Part shown: positions 17,448-26,028 of the stretch, one piece after another
Layout of the letters: every line of letters begins with the position of its first letter
How positions within the stretch are numbered: the stretch's first letter is position 1
Assembly: GCF_009857535.1 (NCBI RefSeq)
Contig: NZ_WWCS01000012.1
Location: forward strand, 62,001 to 126,000
DNA length: 64,000 nt
Direction: 5' to 3'
Source of the DNA: Duganella margarita
GTDB taxonomy: Bacteria > Pseudomonadota > Gammaproteobacteria > Burkholderiales > Burkholderiaceae_D
Translations under genes and position numbers: made by a program
The notes under the pieces: generated by a model
What the model saw: only the letters and a program-made list of their open reading frames with translations
The model's database searches: none
What the model was told of the DNA's origin: nothing

Positions 17448-18281
17448 ATGGCAGAGCAGAAGTGGTATATCCATCCGGTGATCGCGGTCGGGGTCTTGAT
17501 GAACATCTTCGTGATGGGACTGGCACTGGCCTTCTCGCATGACCATGACGCCATGTGGCGTCTGCTGGTGGAAGACGGCATCGTCGAATGGATGCAGTTC
17601 CTGTGCTTCACCCTGTTGTCCGCCTTGCTGGGTTTCCTGGCCGTGGAACAATGGCAGCGTGAGCCGAAAATCAACCTGCAACTGGCAGCGTTTGTATTTC
17701 TGTCGGCGCTGGTCGGCCTGGCGGCGCTGGAAGAAATCAGCTGGTTCCAGCGCGTGCTGCACATCATTCCGCCGGACTTCTTCGTACAGAATAACCGTCA
17801 GGGCGAAACCAATCTGCACAATCTGGCGCTGGGCAAGAGCAGCCTGCACAAGGCCGTGCTGCTGAAAGTGATCGTGATCGTCGGCCTGACCCACACCATC
17901 TTCCTGCCGCTGCTGGCGCGCAAGCGTCCGGCGATCCGCACCTTCGTCGAGAAATTCGGCCTGTACCTGCCGCCGGTATGGCCGTCGTTGATCTACGTTG
18001 GCCTGGTGATCCTGTCGAATGTGGTGGTGGACCACCCGCGCAAAGGTGAACTGGGTGAAGTCTTCGGCGCCGTGCATTACCTGACCACCGTGGTCGCGGC
18101 GTACTTCTTCGGCGTCAACTACGGCAAACCGCCGGTGTTCGCACCGTCGCGTGACAGCCGCAACATCGCCACGCTGTTCTGCCTGGTGCTGGTCTTCATG
18201 CTGCTGATCGGCTGGATGCTGAGCGCCGGCGCCGGTGCCGGCGCCTACATCGCCTCCCACCCAGGCTTTGGCGCGGAATGA
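17448..18281 (+). CDS. Integral membrane protein of unknown function
   Basis: A 277-residue protein with about seven or eight hydrophobic segments separated by short loops. An internal charged stretch carries LEEISWFQRVL (about residues 91-101) and QNNRQGETNLHN (about 115-126). I do not recognise the family. Its ATG has a GGGAGTGG ribosome site. Its stop overlaps the start of the LtaS-type gene (ATGATG), so the two are translationally coupled and probably act together. Confidence 0.75.
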   Translation: MAEQKWYIHPVIAVGVLMNIFVMGLALAFSHDHDAMWRLLVEDGIVEWMQFLCFTLLSALLGFLAVEQWQREPKINLQLAAFVFLSALVGLAALEEISWFQRVLHIIPPDFFVQNNRQGETNLHNLALGKSSLHKAVLLKVIVIVGLTHTIFLPLLARKRPAIRTFVEKFGLYLPPVWPSLIYVGLVILSNVVVDHPRKGELGEVFGAVHYLTTVVAAYFFGVNYGKPPVFAPSRDSRNIATLFCLVLVFMLLIGWMLSAGAGAGAYIASHPGFGAE

Positions 18282-20275
18282 TGTTTTATCGTCCTGAGAC
18301 CCGGCTGACGCGTTGCGCGGCCTGGCTGGCGCGGCTGACCTTGTGGGCCGGCCCGTTCGCCGGCGTGCTGCAATTGCTGCTGCTTGGCCTGGTGATCTTT
18401 TCGCTGTCGCGCGCCGGGCTGATGGCCTGGCAGTGGACGCGGGTTTCCGCCACCGGCATTCCCGGTGAGATGCTGGTGCAGGGCGTGCGCGCCGATCTGA
18501 TCATGCTCGGCTACCTGATCGTCCTGCCGGTGGTGCTGGCGCCGTTGCTGGCGTATCAGAAGACGCTGCGCGTATGGAAAACCCTGAATGTCGTGTGGGG
18601 TACGCTGGCGTTGATCTTCATCATCTTCATGGAGCTGTCGACGCCGCAGTTCATCATGCAGTTCGACATCCGTCCGAACCGCCTGTTCATCGAATACCTG
18701 TCGTATCCAACCGAAGTGATCGCCACACTGTGGCATGGCTTCCGCATCGCGCTGGTGCTGGGCATTGTGTTCACGGTGCTGCTGGGTACCGGCATCTACA
18801 AGCTGCTGAAGGCGGCATCGGTGAACATCACGACGTGGCGTCCGTTGCCGCTGTTGCTGGTGTGGCCGGTGCTGGTGCTGCTGGTGGCGGTCCAGATCCG
18901 TTCGACCCTGGCGCACCGTCCGGCCAACCCGTCGATGTTTGCGCTGACCGGCGACGCCATGGTCAATTCGCTGATCATCAATTCGCCCTGGTCGGTGCTG
19001 GATGCGTATGGCGCCATGAGCCACGAGGCCAATTCGTCCGAAATCTACGGCAAGTACCCGCGCGACAAGGTCTTGCCGACGGTGAAAAGCGCGCCATGGC
19101 TGCGCGACCTGCAATTTACCTCGGCCGAGCTGCCGACCCTGCACAAGCAGCAAGCGGTAATGCAGCGCGAACGCCCGCTAAATCTGGTGATCGTGCTGGA
19201 GGAAAGCCTGGGCGCGACCTTCGTGCAATCGCTGGGCGGCCTGCCGGTGACGCCGGAGCTGGAAAAACTGAAACAGGACGGCTGGTGGTTCGAGCAGCTG
19301 TACGCCACCGGCACCCGGTCGGTACGCGGCATCGAAGCCGTGGTGGCCGGCTATCCGCCGACGCCGGCGCGCAGCGTGGTCAAGCTGTCGCTGTCGCAGC
19401 AGAATTTCTACACGCTGGCAGCGGGCCTGGGCAAGCAGGGCTATCACACCGAATTCGTCTACGGCGGCGAAGCGCACTTCGATAATATGCGCGGCTTCTT
19501 CACCGGTAACGGCTTCCAGAAAGTGGTGGACCGGCGCGACATGAACCCGGTGTTTGAAGGCAGCTGGGGCGCTTCGGACGAAGACTTGTTCAACAAGTCG
19601 CTGGAGCGTTTGAAAACCCTGCACGATAGCGGCAAGCCGTTCTTCAGCCTGATTTTCTCGTCGTCCAACCATGAGCCATTCCAGTTCCCGGATGGCCGCA
19701 TTACCTTGCACGACAAAGACAAACAGACGGTGAACAACGCGGTCAAGTACGCCGATTACGCGCTGGGCCGCTTCATTGCCGAGGCGAAGAAGCAGGACTA
19801 CTGGAAGGATACGGTGTTCCTGATCGTGGCCGACCACGACAACCGCGTGTATGGCGACAGCCTGGTGCCGATCAATAAGTTCCACATCCCTGGCCTGATA
19901 CTGGGCGCGGATGTGAAACCGAAGAAGATCACCACCATCGCCAGCCAGATCGACCTGGCGCCGACCCTGTTGTCGCTGATGGGCGTATCGAGCGAGCATC
20001 CGATGATCGGCCGCGATCTGGCGCGCGACAGCGATACGCCGGGCCGGGCGCTGATCCAGTTCGATAATTACTTCGCGTGGCTGGAAGGTTCGTCGGCGAC
20101 GATTCTGCGTCCGAACCAGGCGCCGTTGCTGGGACATTACGATGCCGCCAGCGGCGTGCTGACCACCGGCGGCGTGCCGGATGCCGCGCTGGTCGACAAG
20201 GCGATGTCGCACGTGGTGCTGCCATCGATCCTGTATCGCGAGCAGCGCTACAAACTGCCGCCCGCGCCGCGTTAA
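18278..20275 (+). CDS. LtaS-type sulfatase-fold phosphoglycerol transferase
   Basis: A 665-residue inner-membrane enzyme. An N-terminal block has about five helices (to about residue 220) and is followed by a large periplasmic alkaline-phosphatase-superfamily domain. Metal and catalytic positions are recognisable: EES at 308-310, the nucleophile Thr346 in TGTRSVRG and DHD at 519-521. Gram-positive relatives polymerise lipoteichoic acid; proteobacterial ones (OpgB-like) transfer phosphoglycerol to periplasmic or surface glycans. As the terminal gene of the BNR/membrane/membrane operon it probably decorates an unknown envelope glycan. Its stop codon lies inside an 11-bp tandem repeat. Confidence 0.87.
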   Translation: MMFYRPETRLTRCAAWLARLTLWAGPFAGVLQLLLLGLVIFSLSRAGLMAWQWTRVSATGIPGEMLVQGVRADLIMLGYLIVLPVVLAPLLAYQKTLRVWKTLNVVWGTLALIFIIFMELSTPQFIMQFDIRPNRLFIEYLSYPTEVIATLWHGFRIALVLGIVFTVLLGTGIYKLLKAASVNITTWRPLPLLLVWPVLVLLVAVQIRSTLAHRPANPSMFALTGDAMVNSLIINSPWSVLDAYGAMSHEANSSEIYGKYPRDKVLPTVKSAPWLRDLQFTSAELPTLHKQQAVMQRERPLNLVIVLEESLGATFVQSLGGLPVTPELEKLKQDGWWFEQLYATGTRSVRGIEAVVAGYPPTPARSVVKLSLSQQNFYTLAAGLGKQGYHTEFVYGGEAHFDNMRGFFTGNGFQKVVDRRDMNPVFEGSWGASDEDLFNKSLERLKTLHDSGKPFFSLIFSSSNHEPFQFPDGRITLHDKDKQTVNNAVKYADYALGRFIAEAKKQDYWKDTVFLIVADHDNRVYGDSLVPINKFHIPGLILGADVKPKKITTIASQIDLAPTLLSLMGVSSEHPMIGRDLARDSDTPGRALIQFDNYFAWLEGSSATILRPNQAPLLGHYDAASGVLTTGGVPDAALVDKAMSHVVLPSILYREQRYKLPPAPR

Positions 20276-20319
20276 CGCCGCATTAACGCCGCATTAACGC
20301 CGGTTAAGGCTGGTTAAAG
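20266..20319. repeat. 11-bp tandem repeats across two convergent gene ends
   Basis: Five successive units: GCCGCGTTAAC, GCCGCATTAAC (twice), then the drifted GCCGGTTAAG and GCTGGTTAAAG. Each contains TTAA, which reads as a TAA-type stop on either strand. The first unit carries the stop of the LtaS-type gene and the last carries the stop of the convergent acetyltransferase gene. No classical terminator is seen. Confidence 0.8.
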
Positions 20320-22992
20320 CTGTTTTGTGCAGAGCTGGAATTCCGGATCGTCCTCATACGGACGGATATGGAATTCCAGGCTGCCCATCAGGCGCAGCAT
20401 GCCGCGGTTCTTGCGCAGCACCAGGCCGACGATTTCGCTCAGACCCTTGTCGCGCGCCACATCCATAATCTCCAGCATCAAGCGCGTGCCCAATCCCTGG
20501 CCGCTGAACTTGTCGTCCACCAGCAGCGAGAACTCGCAACTGCTGCGATCCGGATTGGCGATGTAGCGCGAGACGCCGATAATTTGTTCGGTCTCGGTGA
20601 AGCTTCCGTCGTCATCGGCGGTACGCGTGGTGAGCACCGCCACCAGCGCCATCTCGCGGTCATAATCAATCAAGGTATAACGCGCCAGCATCTGCGCCGA
20701 CAACTCGCGCAGCGACGACGCAAAGCGGTTGTAGCGCGACTGGTCGGACAGGCCGCGCACCAGCGATTGCAGCATCTCCGCATCGGTCGGCTGCACCGGA
20801 CGGAGTGTGTACTGGCCGCCGCCGCGCATCGGCCAGTCGCGCGCGTAGCTGGACGGGTAGGGCATGATGGCCAGCTGGTCGTAACGCTGCGCCGACGGCG
20901 GCGCCACGCCCACCGCCACGCGCGCGTCCACCGCCAGCACGCCGAACTGGTCGACGATCAGCGGGTTGATATCCAGTTCGCGCAGTTGCGGCAGTTCGCA
21001 CACCATTTCCGACACGCGCAGCAGAATGTGCTCGATCGCCTGGCGGTCTACGCCCGGCGCGCCGCGCCATTCGCCCAGCGTGGCGGCGACCCGTGCGCGG
21101 TCGATCAGGCGCTGCGCCAGGAAGGGATTCAGTGGCGGCAGCTCGACGGCGCGGTCGTTTAGCAACTCCACCATCGTACCGCCGGCGCCGAAGCCGATCA
21201 CCGGTCCAAACAGCGGATCGCTGGCGACGCCGATATACAGCTCGCGGCCGTCGCGCTTGCCGGCCATGCGCTGCACGGTCACGCCATTGATGCGCGCCTC
21301 CGGCTGCAAACGTCGAACGTTGGCGAGCATGTCGCCGTAGGCCGCACCCAGTGCGCCGGCGTCGGACAGGTTGAGCACCACGCCTTGCACGTCGGATTTG
21401 TGCGGAATGTCGGGTGAGTCGATTTTGAGCGCCACCGGATAGCCCAGCTGCGCGGCAATCAGTTGCGCCTCGGCCGCGCTGCGGGCCGGCATAGTCGGCG
21501 TGATGGGAATGTGGAAGGCCGCCAGCAGCGCCTTCGATTCCATTTCGGTCAGCACGCTGCGGCGCTCGGCCAGCACGCTTTCGACCAGGCGGCGCGCGCC
21601 TTCCAGGTCCGGCTTGGCCAGCTGCGACAGCGGCGGCGGAGTTTGCTGCAACAGTTGCTGGTTCTGATAAAACGCGGCGATGTTGCCGAAGCCATCGACC
21701 GCCGCTTCCGGGGTGCGGAAGGTGGCCAGGCCGGCCTGGCCGATGACCTTGCGCGCCGGCGCCACGCGTTCGTCGCCCATCCAGCAGGCCAGCAGCGGTT
21801 TGCCCAGGCCTTTGGCGGCAGCGGCCACGCTGTGCGCGATGGCGGTGGGGTCGCCATCCAGCTTGGGCGAGTAGATCACCAGCAGGCCGTCGACGTTGGC
21901 ATCCTGCGCGCAGGCGCGGATGGCGGCGGCGTAGTGTTCCGGCCCGGCTTCCTCGGACAGGTCGAGCAGGTCGGTCAGCGTGGCGTGCACCGGCAGCAGC
22001 GGCGCCAGCGCCTTGGCCGATTCCGCGCCCGGACGCCCCAGTTGCAGGCCGAGTTGCCCGAGCCAGTCGGCCGCCAGCACGCCGGGACCGCCGCCGTTGC
22101 TGATCACCGCCAAGCGCGGCCCGACCGGGCGGTAGCGCGACGCCAGGCACTTGGCGGCCGAGAACAGCTGCACGAAGGTGTTGACGCGTACCGCGCCGGT
22201 ACGCCGCAGCGCCGCGTCGAAGATCTCGTCACTGCCGATCAGCATGCCGGAGTGGGTGGCCGCCGCGCGCGAGGCCGCCGCCGCGTTGCCGGACTTGATG
22301 ATGACCACCGGCTTGGTATTGGCCGTGCCGCGCAGCGCCGACAGGAAGCGGCGGGCATCGGTGATGCCTTCCATGTAGATGACGATGCTTTCGGTGGCCG
22401 GATCGGTGGCCAGGAAATCCAGCGTCTGCGCCAGGTCCACGGCCGTGTTCGGACCGAGCGAGACCACCGCCGACAGGCCGACCGAGTTGGTGCCGGCCCA
22501 GTCGAGGATGGCCGAGGTCAGCGCACCGGATTGCGAGATCAGCGCCAGGCTGCCGCTTTGCGCCAGCTTGCCGGCCACGCCGGCATTCAGCTTCAGGCGC
22601 GGACGCTGGAACCCCAGGCTGTTCGGTCCAAGCAGATACAGGCCGTGCTTGCGGGCGATGTCCTGCAATTCCGCCGCCAGTGCCGGCGGCACGCTGGACG
22701 AGACGATCAGCGCCGATTTGCACTGGATGCGGCCGGCCACTTCCAGCGCGAACGCCAGTTCCTCGTGCGGCAGCGCGATCATGGCCAGATCGGCGCGCGA
22801 TTGCACCAGGTCGGCCAGGGTGCCGGTCATGCTGACGTCGAGAAAGGTCAGGGCGCCGTCATAGCCGCCGTCGCGCAACTGCGCGCACAGGCTGCGGCCG
22901 TAGGCGGTCTGGCGCTGCGGCTGGTCCGGCGGACCGGCAAAGACGACGATGGATTTGGGCGCAAACAGCGGGCTGAGGTAATGCAGATCCAT
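20314..22992 (-). CDS. PatZ/Pat-type protein lysine acetyltransferase (ADP-forming acyl-CoA synthetase-like plus GNAT)
   Basis: An 892-residue fusion. An N-terminal CoA-binding domain (from PKSIVVFAGPP) is followed by a ligase-CoA region with ATHSGMLIGSDE, an ATP-grasp half, and a C-terminal GNAT domain (from about residue 720, with GQGLGTRLMLEIM). Pat/PatZ enzymes acetylate lysines of acetyl-CoA synthetase and other metabolic proteins. The phospho-His position of the synthetase half (THSG) is retained here, whereas it is degenerate in classical Pat proteins, so residual synthetase chemistry is conceivable. ATG 22992 is preferred; an ATG nine codons upstream is possible. It diverges from the hemerythrin gene across a possible FNR-like site. 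Confidence 0.87.
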   Translation of the reverse strand: MDLHYLSPLFAPKSIVVFAGPPDQPQRQTAYGRSLCAQLRDGGYDGALTFLDVSMTGTLADLVQSRADLAMIALPHEELAFALEVAGRIQCKSALIVSSSVPPALAAELQDIARKHGLYLLGPNSLGFQRPRLKLNAGVAGKLAQSGSLALISQSGALTSAILDWAGTNSVGLSAVVSLGPNTAVDLAQTLDFLATDPATESIVIYMEGITDARRFLSALRGTANTKPVVIIKSGNAAAASRAAATHSGMLIGSDEIFDAALRRTGAVRVNTFVQLFSAAKCLASRYRPVGPRLAVISNGGGPGVLAADWLGQLGLQLGRPGAESAKALAPLLPVHATLTDLLDLSEEAGPEHYAAAIRACAQDANVDGLLVIYSPKLDGDPTAIAHSVAAAAKGLGKPLLACWMGDERVAPARKVIGQAGLATFRTPEAAVDGFGNIAAFYQNQQLLQQTPPPLSQLAKPDLEGARRLVESVLAERRSVLTEMESKALLAAFHIPITPTMPARSAAEAQLIAAQLGYPVALKIDSPDIPHKSDVQGVVLNLSDAGALGAAYGDMLANVRRLQPEARINGVTVQRMAGKRDGRELYIGVASDPLFGPVIGFGAGGTMVELLNDRAVELPPLNPFLAQRLIDRARVAATLGEWRGAPGVDRQAIEHILLRVSEMVCELPQLRELDINPLIVDQFGVLAVDARVAVGVAPPSAQRYDQLAIMPYPSSYARDWPMRGGGQYTLRPVQPTDAEMLQSLVRGLSDQSRYNRFASSLRELSAQMLARYTLIDYDREMALVAVLTTRTADDDGSFTETEQIIGVSRYIANPDRSSCEFSLLVDDKFSGQGLGTRLMLEIMDVARDKGLSEIVGLVLRKNRGMLRLMGSLEFHIRPYEDDPEFQLCTKQL

Positions 22993-23047
22993 GAGCTTAT
23001 TCTCGACAATGACAGGCAAACCACACTATACGGCAAATCATCGGCGC

Positions 23048-23061
23048 TTGACCTGCATCAT
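23048..23061. promoter_or_regulatory. Weak FNR-box-like site between acetyltransferase and hemerythrin genes
   Basis: TTGACCTGCATCAT matches the FNR consensus TTGAT-N4-ATCAA at 8 of 10 positions. It lies roughly midway between the two divergent start codons, its centre about 54 bases before the hemerythrin ATG. Two FNR-type regulators are encoded next door. Chance matches at this quality are common. Confidence 0.3.
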
Positions 23062-23108
23062 GGATTTCTGACAAGCAAGTGGGCATAGTGTGATGGTGGA
23101 GAGGAGAC

Positions 23109-23564
23109 ATGATGGATACGACTGCATTGACCAATGAGATGGTGCTGGGGATTCCCCTGTTTGACGAGGCGCATGCGGCGCTGGCCGAGCAGATCCACAT
23201 GCTGCTGGACGGGCCCGACCACGACTTCGACGCCAACCTGGCCGGGCTGGTGGAATGCCTGGAGGTCGATTTCCGGCTCGAGGAGCAGCTGATGGAGGCG
23301 ATCGATTATCCGGCCACGCGCAGCCATCGCGAGCAGCATGCGCGGGTGCTGGCCACGCTGCACGGCCTGGCGCCGGGCGATATCGTCAATGGCCGCAAGG
23401 TGGCGGCGCTGATTTTGCCGTGGTTTCAGGTGCATCTGGCGACGGCGGATACGACGCTGGCGATTGCATTGCAGATCGCCGGACGGGCGCAAGGCAAGCC
23501 GGCCGGCCAGGATGTGCCGGCTGCACGGTTGACGCCGCGCCGCCGGCCGGCGGCAATCAACTAA
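23109..23564 (+). CDS. Hemerythrin-domain protein with one substituted iron ligand
   Basis: A 151-residue bacteriohemerythrin-type protein (domain about 10-118) with a polar, Arg/Pro-rich tail. Ligand positions read His22, Glu58 or Glu59 in DFRLEE, His73 and His77 in SHREQH, and His109 plus Asp114 in HLATAD. The His that normally starts the HFxxEE motif is Asp54, so one di-iron ligand is changed. Hemerythrins bind O2 or deliver it to enzymes; this one could be altered in affinity or be a sensor. A GGAGAGGAG ribosome site precedes ATG 23109. Its neighbours are O2-type regulators. Confidence 0.82.
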   Translation: MMDTTALTNEMVLGIPLFDEAHAALAEQIHMLLDGPDHDFDANLAGLVECLEVDFRLEEQLMEAIDYPATRSHREQHARVLATLHGLAPGDIVNGRKVAALILPWFQVHLATADTTLAIALQIAGRAQGKPAGQDVPAARLTPRRRPAAIN

Positions 23565-23579
23565 GACGCGCGCCGCGTC
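23565..23579. terminator. Short hairpin between hemerythrin and fnr-type genes
   Basis: GACGCG-CGC-CGCGTC is a perfect 6-bp stem immediately after the hemerythrin stop; it overlaps the last two bases of the convergent regulator's stop triplet. There is no T-run, so it may only weakly stop RNA polymerase from either side. Confidence 0.35.
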
Positions 23580-24333
23580 AGGCATCCAACGCCAGCGGCG
23601 CGCCGGCCGCCACCTTCTCCACATCCCGCAGTCCCGGCAGCGTGTACGCGCGCTGCGCCATCGCCAGCCAGCCGTGCCGCCGCAACACGCTCAGGCAGCG
23701 GCTGACGGTAGACGACGTCAAGCCCAGATAATCGGCGATGTCCTGGCGCGACATCGGCAAGGTGGCGCGGGCCAGCCCTTGCGCCACGCCCTGCGCCTGT
23801 TCCAGCCGTTGCAGCAGGAACTGCGCCACCCGCTGGATCGCCGATGTGCTGCGCAACATGGCCGCGTGCTGCTGGTGACGCGCAATCGTCCCGCTCAACA
23901 GCTGGCCAAACGCCTCGGCACTGCGCGGCTGCCTATCCAGGAGGGCCGTCAACAGCGTGTACGGCACGGTGGCAATCTCGCAATCGGTGAGCGCCACCGC
24001 GCCGGCATGGCGCTGATGCTCGTTCAACGACTCCAGCCCCACCCACGCGCCAGGTCCCAGAAACTCGATAATATGCTGGCCGCCATCGCTGCCGTGCTGG
24101 TACAGCTTGATGTCGCCCTGGCGGATGATGTACAGATGCTGATCCACTGCGTCGGACACGCGGAACAGGTGCTCGCCGCCGCGCAGCCGGATGCAGCGCT
24201 GCTCCATGCACGGCGCGCTGCGTTCGGCGTCTTCCGGCAGCTCGTCCAGACACAGCACGTTGAGCGGACAGCCGTGGCAGCGGCGGATGCTGTCGGCCAG
24301 CGCCGGCGTCACCAGGCGAAGTCGATGGCTCAT
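23578..24333 (-). CDS. FNR-type Crp-family regulator with altered recognition helix
   Basis: A 251-residue regulator. Cys19, Cys22 and Cys28 (C-x2-C-x5-C) plus Cys118 match the four [4Fe-4S] ligands of FNR, so oxygen sensing is expected. A cyclic-nucleotide-type beta barrel (about 45-130), a dimer helix and a Crp winged helix (MSRQDIADYLGLTSSTVSR, 194-212) follow. FNR reads its box with E-x-x-S-R; here the Glu position is Ser208 while Ser211-Arg212 remain, so DNA specificity should differ from FNR. Its ATG overlaps the stop of the second fnr-type gene (ATGA), so the two are translationally coupled. It is the last gene of the usp-fnr-fnr operon. Confidence 0.88.
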   Translation of the reverse strand: MSHRLRLVTPALADSIRRCHGCPLNVLCLDELPEDAERSAPCMEQRCIRLRGGEHLFRVSDAVDQHLYIIRQGDIKLYQHGSDGGQHIIEFLGPGAWVGLESLNEHQRHAGAVALTDCEIATVPYTLLTALLDRQPRSAEAFGQLLSGTIARHQQHAAMLRSTSAIQRVAQFLLQRLEQAQGVAQGLARATLPMSRQDIADYLGLTSSTVSRCLSVLRRHGWLAMAQRAYTLPGLRDVEKVAAGAPLALDA

Positions 24334-25034
24334 GCGCCGCTTTCCACGCCGGCCGCCGCGCGTTGCAGCGCTGCCGGATCGAGCAACGTCAGGTCGCGCC
24401 GCTGCAACTGCACCAGCCCCTGACGGCGGAACTGGTCCAGCAGCCGGCTCACGCACTCGGCGCTGACGCCGATGTAGCTGGCGATATCGCAACGCGACAT
24501 CGGCAGCCGGAAGCGCAGCGCCGAATAGCCATTGCTGCGATGCGCCTGCGACAAATTCAACATCAGGTCGGCCATGCGCTGGCGCGAATGGGTGTGATGC
24601 AGCAGCGCTGTGGCCTGCTGCGCGCGGCGGATTTCGCCCGCCAGTAGTGCATGCAGGCCAGGCCGCTGCATCGGCTGGCGGCGGCCGCGAAACGCCTGGC
24701 GATCCCAGTCGATGACGCACACTTCGCTATCCTCCAGCGCCACCGCCGAGGCGTTGTGGCCGGCGGCGCCCAGCGTGTTCAGGCCGAGAAATTCCGGCGC
24801 CATGGCAAAGCCGGTCACCTGTTCCTCGCCGCCGGGGCGCGTCATCACCATCTTGAAACTCCCGGAACGGATGCTGTAGATGCGGTTGCCTGGCGACTCG
24901 CCGGCGCGGTACAGGCTGTCGTGGCGGCGCACGCGCAGGCGATGGCCGGCGATCTGGTCGGCGTCGGCCGTGCCCTCGCACAGCGGCAGGTGGATGCAGC
25001 GTTCACAATTGCTGCGGTAACTGTCAATACGCAT
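24330..25034 (-). CDS. FNR-type Crp-family oxygen regulator
   Basis: A 234-residue FNR homologue. Cys10, Cys13 and Cys19 plus Cys106 fit the [4Fe-4S] ligand pattern. The C-terminal winged helix MSRCDIASYIGVSAECVSR (179-197) keeps the FNR DNA-reading set Glu193, Ser196 and Arg197, so it should bind TTGAT-N4-ATCAA boxes. It follows the universal-stress gene by 13 bases and overlaps the next fnr-type gene by 4. Such operons usually respond to low oxygen. The FNR-like box upstream of the operon suggests self-regulation (inference). Confidence 0.9.
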   Translation of the reverse strand: MRIDSYRSNCERCIHLPLCEGTADADQIAGHRLRVRRHDSLYRAGESPGNRIYSIRSGSFKMVMTRPGGEEQVTGFAMAPEFLGLNTLGAAGHNASAVALEDSEVCVIDWDRQAFRGRRQPMQRPGLHALLAGEIRRAQQATALLHHTHSRQRMADLMLNLSQAHRSNGYSALRFRLPMSRCDIASYIGVSAECVSRLLDQFRRQGLVQLQRRDLTLLDPAALQRAAAGVESGA

Positions 25035-25047
25035 TGCCCGGCCCCGA

Positions 25048-25893
25048 TTAATGCGCCATCAGCACGGGCAGCGTCATCGACTGCAGCACGCGCCGGGTGA
25101 CCCCGCCCAGCACGATTTCGCGCCAGCGCTGGTGGCCGTAGGCGCCCATCACCAGCAGGTCGGCGCCGATATCGGCGGCCAGCGACAGCAGCGCGTTGCC
25201 GATGTCCAGCCCGGAAGGGGCATGCTGCTGCGCCACCTCGACCTTGACGCCATGGCGCGCCAGGTAAAGGGCGATGTCGGCGCCCGGCTGCTCGCCGTGC
25301 GCGCCGTCATTGACTTGCGGATTGAACACTGCCAGCGTGACGCGCTTGCTCTGACGCAGCAGCGGCAGCGCATCGGTGACGGCGCGGGTGGCGGCGCGGC
25401 TGCCGTCCCAGGCCACCAGCGCGTGCTGGTCGATGTGGCTGTAGCGGCCGGCGTAGGGCACCAGCAGCACCGGGCGGCCGCCGTGCAGCGCCAGGTGTTC
25501 CGGCAGCGTGCGCAGCAGGTCGGGGCCGTTCAGGCTGGGGTCGTTCTGGCTCAGCACCAGCAGGTCGGTGTAACGGGCTTGCAGTACCAGGCCGGTTTCG
25601 GCGTCGTCATCGCTGAGGCGGCGCTCGTGGCTGTTGCCGGCGGCATCGGCCTGGGCGACGAAGCTGGCCAGCGCCTGTTCGGCGCGGCTGGTGATCGCCT
25701 CGATTTCTTCCTGGGTCAGCAGCACGCCGCCATAGGCAAACGCGGCGTTCCGATACACTTCCACCGCCATGCCGGTAAAGGCGGCGCCGACCAGATGGGC
25801 GTCGTGACTGAGGGCGACCTGGCTGGCCAGCGCATAGCGTTGCGCGGCGTGGGGCGACAAGTCGGCGTGAACCAGAATATTTTTGTAAGACAT
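25048..25893 (-). CDS. Tandem universal stress protein (UspA family)
   Basis: A 281-residue protein with two Usp domains (about 1-145 and 150-281). The second keeps the nucleotide-binding signature MGAYGHQRWREIVLGG followed by TRRVLQSMTLPVLMAH. The first is degenerate in its loop (LLVLSQNDPSLNGPD), a common state in tandem Usp proteins. It is the first gene of the operon with the two FNR-type regulators. An FNR-like site sits about 60 bases before the start. Anaerobic or hypoxic induction is therefore likely, as for many Usp genes in FNR/ANR regulons. Confidence 0.88.
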   Translation of the reverse strand: MSYKNILVHADLSPHAAQRYALASQVALSHDAHLVGAAFTGMAVEVYRNAAFAYGGVLLTQEEIEAITSRAEQALASFVAQADAAGNSHERRLSDDDAETGLVLQARYTDLLVLSQNDPSLNGPDLLRTLPEHLALHGGRPVLLVPYAGRYSHIDQHALVAWDGSRAATRAVTDALPLLRQSKRVTLAVFNPQVNDGAHGEQPGADIALYLARHGVKVEVAQQHAPSGLDIGNALLSLAADIGADLLVMGAYGHQRWREIVLGGVTRRVLQSMTLPVLMAH

Positions 25894-25948
25894 GATGAGC
25901 TCCTTGTGATGACCGTTATCAGGCTATCAAAGCTCATCGACAAATTTT

Positions 25949-25962
25949 ATGATCTGGATCAA
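25949..25962 (-). promoter_or_regulatory. FNR-type operator upstream of the usp-fnr-fnr operon
   Basis: On the minus strand the site reads TTGATCCAGATCAT, 9 of 10 matches to TTGAT-N4-ATCAA. Its centre is about 62 bases before the usp start codon, compatible with a class II activator site at about -41 if transcription begins some 20 bases before the ATG. Confidence 0.65.
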
Positions 25963-26028
25963 ATTTCCTCGGATAAATTATTGCGCTGTCCGGTTGACGG
26001 CCGCACAAAGCCGCGCTTACGTGTCGCC

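Noticed and set aside
21463..23088. 541-codon plus-strand frame opposite the PatZ-like gene
   Set aside because: Antisense shadow rich in Arg, Gln and His, with no domain; the minus-strand gene is well conserved.
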